Both the position numbers and the translations under genes were made by a program. The notes beneath the pieces are model-generated. The model was given only the letters and a program-made list of their open reading frames with translations, searched no databases and was not told the DNA's origin. DNA of 38,175 bases, taken from assembly GCF_001598855.1 (NCBI RefSeq), contig NZ_BCZS01000038.1, positions 1-38,175 of the forward strand. The letters run 5' to 3'. This DNA is from Pluralibacter gergoviae ATCC 33028 = NBRC 105706 (lineage in GTDB: Bacteria > Pseudomonadota > Gammaproteobacteria > Enterobacterales > Enterobacteriaceae). Of the stretch, positions 34,593 through 38,175 are shown piece after piece (position 1 is the stretch's first letter; each line of letters opens with the position of its first letter).

Positions 34593-37034
34593 GTGAAAAA
34601 TGACAATGCAGTGCAACACAACAACCAGACTGCTTCTGAGCAGACATTATCCCCGGACGAGGGCCACGTATTGCATAAGGTGAGAGATCCCGTGTGCGGG
34701 ATGGCCATCCTGCCTGACAAGGCGCACAGCAGCATTCGATACCAGGACCATCAGCTTTATTTCTGCTCCGCCAGCTGTGAGAGCAAATTTAAAGCCCATC
34801 CCGATCATTATTTTACCGAAGATGCCAGTGAACATCACCATCACCACGACCACCATGAAGTCAGCCCTGATAAGATAAAACAGTCTCACCGCCAGGCGGA
34901 GAAAGAGATTTCTGAAGGTGTGTGGACATGTCCGATGCATCCGGAGATACGCCGTAGTGGTCCCGGAAGCTGTCCTGTCTGTGGAATGGCACTGGAGCCG
35001 CTCGTAGCTACGGCATCCACGGGGACGAGTGATGAACTTCGCGACATGACAAGACGCTTCTGGCTGGGGTTGTTGCTGGCGTTTCCGGTTCTGATACTCG
35101 AAATGGGTTCTCATCTGTTTCCCGCTTTGAGGAATACAGTACCGCCACAGTACAACACATGGCTGCAGTTACTTCTGGCCTCTCCTGTCGTGTTGTGGTG
35201 TGGCTGGCCATTCTTCGCCCGGGCCGGAATGTCGTTACGTAACCGCTCCCTGAATATGTTTACCCTTGTTGCAATGGGGACCGGCGTAGCCTGGGTTTAC
35301 AGCGTCATTGCAACCGTCTTCCCCTCCTGGTTTCCTGCATCGTTCAGAAACATGGATGGCCTGGTGGCCATTTATTTTGAAGCCGCAGCTGTTATTACGG
35401 TGCTTGTTCTGCTGGGACAGGTCCTTGAATTGCGGGCAAGGGAACAAACCTCAGGTGCCATTACTGCACTTCTGAACCTTGCCCCCAAAACCGCCAGGCG
35501 GCTGGATCATGACGGTCATGAAACGGATATTAATGCGGAAGATGTCCTGCCTGGCGATAAGCTCCGCATCAGACCTGGAGAGAGTATTCCGGTCGACGGT
35601 ATCGTGGTCGAAGGCAAAACAACCGTGGATGAATCGATGGTGACCGGGGAGTCTATGCCGGTTACCAAAACGGAGGGTGAACCCGTCATTGGGGGGACGA
35701 TTAATCAGACAGGTAGTCTTATCATCCGTGCAGAGAAAGTCGGTGATGAAACGATGCTCTCACGAATTGTTCAGATGGTCGCTGATGCACAGCGTTCGCG
35801 GGCCCCCATCCAGAGAATGGCTGACAGCGTTTCAGGCTGGTTTGTTCCTCTGGTGATACTTATCGCGGTTGTTGCTTTCATGATCTGGTCTGTCTGGGGG
35901 CCCGAGCCCAGGATGGCGCACGGTCTCATTGCGGCTGTGTCGGTCCTGATTATTGCCTGTCCCTGCGCGCTGGGGCTGGCCACGCCGATGTCGATAATGG
36001 TGGGGGTGGGCAAAGGAGCCCAGGCCGGGGTGTTAATTAAGAATGCCGAAGCCCTTGAGCGTCTTGAAAAAGTGGACACGCTGGTTGTCGACAAAACAGG
36101 CACGCTCACGGAAGGTTCGCCGACGGTGACAGGGATTATCAGTCTCAATCCGGGTGGGGAAACATCTCTTTTGCGTGTAACGGCCGCAGTGGAAAAAGGC
36201 TCGCAGCATCCGCTGGGTATGGCAGTAGTTAAAGCAGCACAGGAAAAGGGGATCGCAATACCCGCAGTCACTCATTTCAATGCGCCGTCGGGTAAAGGTG
36301 TCTCAGGCGATGTCGAAGGTCAACGGGTTGTTATTGGTAATGAACTGGCTATGCAGGAAAACAGTATCGTTATTGATAATCAAAAGGCCGTTGCGGATAC
36401 GTTGCGGATGGAAGGTGCTACCGTTATCTATGTGGCCACAGACGGGCACCTTGCAGGCCTGATAGCTATCTCGGATCCCGTGAAAGCAACTACGCCGGAT
36501 GCGCTTAAAGCTTTGCGTCAGGCGGGGATCCGCATCGTTATGCTCACCGGGGATAACCAGCTTACCGCTGAAGCAGTCGCACGGAAACTGGGAATAGATG
36601 AGGTTGAAGCCGGGATTCTGCCGGATGGCAAAAAAGCAGTGATAACCCGACTGAAAGCGTCTGGCCATGTGGTTGCGATGGCCGGAGACGGTGTGAATGA
36701 TGCCCCGGCGCTGGCAGCGGCTGACGTGGGTATAGCCATGGGAACGGGTACAGATGTGGCAATTGAAAGTGCCGGAGTCACCCTTCTCAAAGGCGACTTG
36801 ATGATACTGAACAGGGCCCGTCATCTGTCAGAAATCACCATGAACAATATCCGACAGAATCTGTTTTTTGCATTTATCTACAACGCACTTGGCGTGCCTG
36901 TGGCTGCAGGTCTGCTTTATCCTGTGTATGGAATACTGCTGTCGCCAGTTATTGCGGCGGCGGCCATGGCTCTTTCCTCCGTCAGCGTCATTGTGAATGC
37001 GTTGCGTCTGAAAAGTGTCAGGCTCGGGAAATAA
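34593..37034 (+). CDS. silP: SilP P1B-type silver ATPase
   Basis: This 813-aa protein has an N-terminal YHS-like domain (about 30-75; DPVCGM and FCSASCESKF), a His cluster (81-88) and a heavy-metal-binding motif WTCPMHPE (111-118) with CPVCGM (127-132). Eight membrane helices follow, with the ion-site C-P-C (IIACPCALGLATP), the actuator VTGESMPV, the phosphorylation site DKTGTLT and the hinge GDGVNDAPAL. It exports Ag+ from the cytoplasm to the periplasm. The 126-bp gap after silG contains a small hairpin (GGCAC/GTGCC at 34502-34515); a separate promoter is possible. Confidence 0.97.
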   Translation: MKNDNAVQHNNQTASEQTLSPDEGHVLHKVRDPVCGMAILPDKAHSSIRYQDHQLYFCSASCESKFKAHPDHYFTEDASEHHHHHDHHEVSPDKIKQSHRQAEKEISEGVWTCPMHPEIRRSGPGSCPVCGMALEPLVATASTGTSDELRDMTRRFWLGLLLAFPVLILEMGSHLFPALRNTVPPQYNTWLQLLLASPVVLWCGWPFFARAGMSLRNRSLNMFTLVAMGTGVAWVYSVIATVFPSWFPASFRNMDGLVAIYFEAAAVITVLVLLGQVLELRAREQTSGAITALLNLAPKTARRLDHDGHETDINAEDVLPGDKLRIRPGESIPVDGIVVEGKTTVDESMVTGESMPVTKTEGEPVIGGTINQTGSLIIRAEKVGDETMLSRIVQMVADAQRSRAPIQRMADSVSGWFVPLVILIAVVAFMIWSVWGPEPRMAHGLIAAVSVLIIACPCALGLATPMSIMVGVGKGAQAGVLIKNAEALERLEKVDTLVVDKTGTLTEGSPTVTGIISLNPGGETSLLRVTAAVEKGSQHPLGMAVVKAAQEKGIAIPAVTHFNAPSGKGVSGDVEGQRVVIGNELAMQENSIVIDNQKAVADTLRMEGATVIYVATDGHLAGLIAISDPVKATTPDALKALRQAGIRIVMLTGDNQLTAEAVARKLGIDEVEAGILPDGKKAVITRLKASGHVVAMAGDGVNDAPALAAADVGIAMGTGTDVAIESAGVTLLKGDLMILNRARHLSEITMNNIRQNLFFAFIYNALGVPVAAGLLYPVYGILLSPVIAAAAMALSSVSVIVNALRLKSVRLGK

Positions 37035-37074
37035 CACTGAGTGAAGGGGCTGTTACGAACAGAAGGAGTCCAGT

Positions 37075-37272
37075 ATGAAAAGTACCACCTATGCGCTTAT
37101 TGCTGTCGCCGCGATCGCGGCATTTGCCCTCCTGCGCGAACACTGGTCACATGTGGCAGGTTACTGGCCATATCTGTTATTGCTGGTCTGCCCGCTCATG
37201 CATCTTTTCCACGGCCACGGAGGGCATGGAGATCATCAACATCAAGGAAGTGAAAACGATAAAAAAAATTAA
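37075..37272 (+). CDS. DUF2933 small membrane protein
   Basis: This 65-aa protein has two short hydrophobic stretches (5-20 and 28-43) and a His-rich tail (HLFHGHGGHGDHQHQG). AGAAGGAG lies 7 nt before the ATG. Such proteins are common beside copper/silver genes and may bind metal at the membrane; this is inferred from the histidines. It starts 40 bp after silP and is probably co-transcribed. Confidence 0.85.
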   Translation: MKSTTYALIAVAAIAAFALLREHWSHVAGYWPYLLLLVCPLMHLFHGHGGHGDHQHQGSENDKKN

Positions 37273-37279
37273 TCCGGCA

Positions 37280-37302
37280 GACGGGGCCGCGTCGCGGCCC
37301 CG
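37280..37302. terminator. bidirectional terminator between the sil genes and the M23 gene
   Basis: ACGGGGCCGC (37280-37289) pairs with GCGGCCCCGT (37293-37302) around GTC. It lies just past the stops of both convergent genes. The T-run is present only on the - strand side and only after about 10 nt. Confidence 0.65.
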
Positions 37303-37305
37303 TTA

Positions 37306-38043
37306 TCAGTCCAGGTATCGTTCGTAGTCTCTGGCATGCGCAAAGGCATGCTGTTCAAGTTTGTTATCAGCGGGTGCCGCTGCCCGGAACGCCAGTGAGT
37401 TAACAGGATTGTTATTGATGACCAGCTCGTAATGCAGATGAGGACCGGATGAACGTCCGCTGTTACCGGATAACGCAATAGCGCCTCCCCGGGTAACCCT
37501 GGCCCCTTTAGTAACGAGTATTTTATTGAGGTGGAGATAGCGAGTTTTAACACCGGCTTTTCCTGTTACTTCAACAAAATATCCCATGGTGCTGTTGTAT
37601 TCGGCCCGGGTGATTTTTCCGTCGATGACGCTGACTATTTTCGTGTTCATGGGCATGGAATAATCAATGCCATTATGGGGACTCACTTTTCCCGATACCG
37701 GGTTAAGTCTTGCAGGATTGAAAGGCGAACTGAGTCTTGCTGTGGCCGGTAACGGATAATCGAGACTGCCTTTCCCGGAAGTATCGGAAAGGTTATAGAA
37801 CTTTTTATCTGATATACGATACGCCGTGTAATTAAATGAACCGGACGTAAATTTATAGGCCACGACACGTGATTTTCCCGCTTTCTTTTGCAGTACGAGT
37901 TTTAATGATTCATTTTTTTTCAAATGCCGCAGATTAAACCGGGAAGGCAAGGAGCGCTGAAGAGTAGCGATCTCGTTCGATTCCAGCCCCGAGCGGGTGG
38001 CTGAAAGGTAGGCATTTTCTTTTACGACATCGGTAGAATACAT
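37306..38043 (-). CDS. M23-family (MepM-like) peptidoglycan endopeptidase without signal peptide
   Basis: This 245-aa protein has a LytM/M23 domain at about 105-215 with all zinc and catalytic motifs (HNGIDYSMP and GPHLHYEL; RYLHLNKI between them). The preceding 100 residues match the domain before the peptidase in MepM. Unlike MepM (about 440 aa) there is no signal peptide or LysM domain, and a TAA lies directly before the ATG at 38043, so the frame cannot be extended. It is either made in the cytoplasm or is a decayed gene. A related gene is known beside sil/pco genes. The last 130 bp of the window hold no gene I can support. Confidence 0.88.
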   Translation of the reverse strand: MYSTDVVKENAYLSATRSGLESNEIATLQRSLPSRFNLRHLKKNESLKLVLQKKAGKSRVVAYKFTSGSFNYTAYRISDKKFYNLSDTSGKGSLDYPLPATARLSSPFNPARLNPVSGKVSPHNGIDYSMPMNTKIVSVIDGKITRAEYNSTMGYFVEVTGKAGVKTRYLHLNKILVTKGARVTRGGAIALSGNSGRSSGPHLHYELVINNNPVNSLAFRAAAPADNKLEQHAFAHARDYERYLD

Positions 38044-38175
38044 TTACTGGAATTCGCCGTTAGCATGAACACTGCGGCGTATGCTAGGGGTTTTCAGGAG
38101 GCGTGTCATCTGTCAGTTAATCGGGAGCACCGTTGATGGTCGTCATTTTTGTAACATATCTTGTTTCCCGTTTGC

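Overview
The window looks like part of an enterobacterial (Klebsiella/Enterobacter/Escherichia-type) resistance plasmid or a plasmid-derived island. It has a GC-rich stress island, insertion-sequence debris, an F-type plasmid segment and a silver-efflux locus. No replication or partition gene is visible, so the replicon is inferred only from the F-type tyrosine recombinase. Species cannot be read from the sequence.

Region 1 (about 1-14,442, all + strand, GC-rich) matches in gene order the transmissible locus of stress tolerance / locus of heat resistance: a small HTH protein, shsp20, clpK (clpG_GI), a remnant of a cardiolipin-synthase-like gene, an internally deleted ftsH, a second small heat-shock protein, yfdX1, yfdX2, hdeD, the unnamed 'orf11', trx, kefB, psiE, an M48 peptidase and a degP-like protease. 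Together these cover disaggregation (ClpK with two sHsps), envelope proteolysis (DegP, M48), redox (Trx), K+/H+ homeostasis (KefB) and acid-stress-type envelope proteins (YfdX, HdeD). The most interesting gene here is orf11, which reads as a fusion of a ribosome-hibernation-factor-like N-terminus and a sigma-70-like C-terminus.

Region 2 (about 14,443-16,318) is insertion-sequence debris: an IS5-family transposase gene on the - strand broken by a frameshift, followed by an IS3-family remnant with a nonsense codon in orfA and a truncated orfB.

Region 3 (about 16,319-22,161, mostly - strand) is plasmid backbone. It holds a ResD-like tyrosine recombinase with an overlapping 53-aa membrane peptide, then a same-strand set of five uncharacterised genes. 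One encodes a GNAT-like protein with an 81-residue internal duplication and a C-terminal membrane anchor. The first gene encodes a ribbon-helix-helix regulator with palindromes upstream. A GAF-GGDEF diguanylate cyclase completes the region.

Region 4 (22,162-24,060) is an AT-rich islet with one HNH-endonuclease gene and a structured leader.

Region 5 (24,095-38,043) is the silver/copper locus: a DUF305 protein, silE, silS and silR on the - strand; silC, silF, silB, silA, a DUF411 (silG/copG-type) gene, silP and a DUF2933 gene on the + strand; and an M23 peptidase on the - strand. Two identical SilR/CusR-type boxes sit at the same distance from the silE and silC -10 elements. The pco copper genes often found next to sil are not inside the window.
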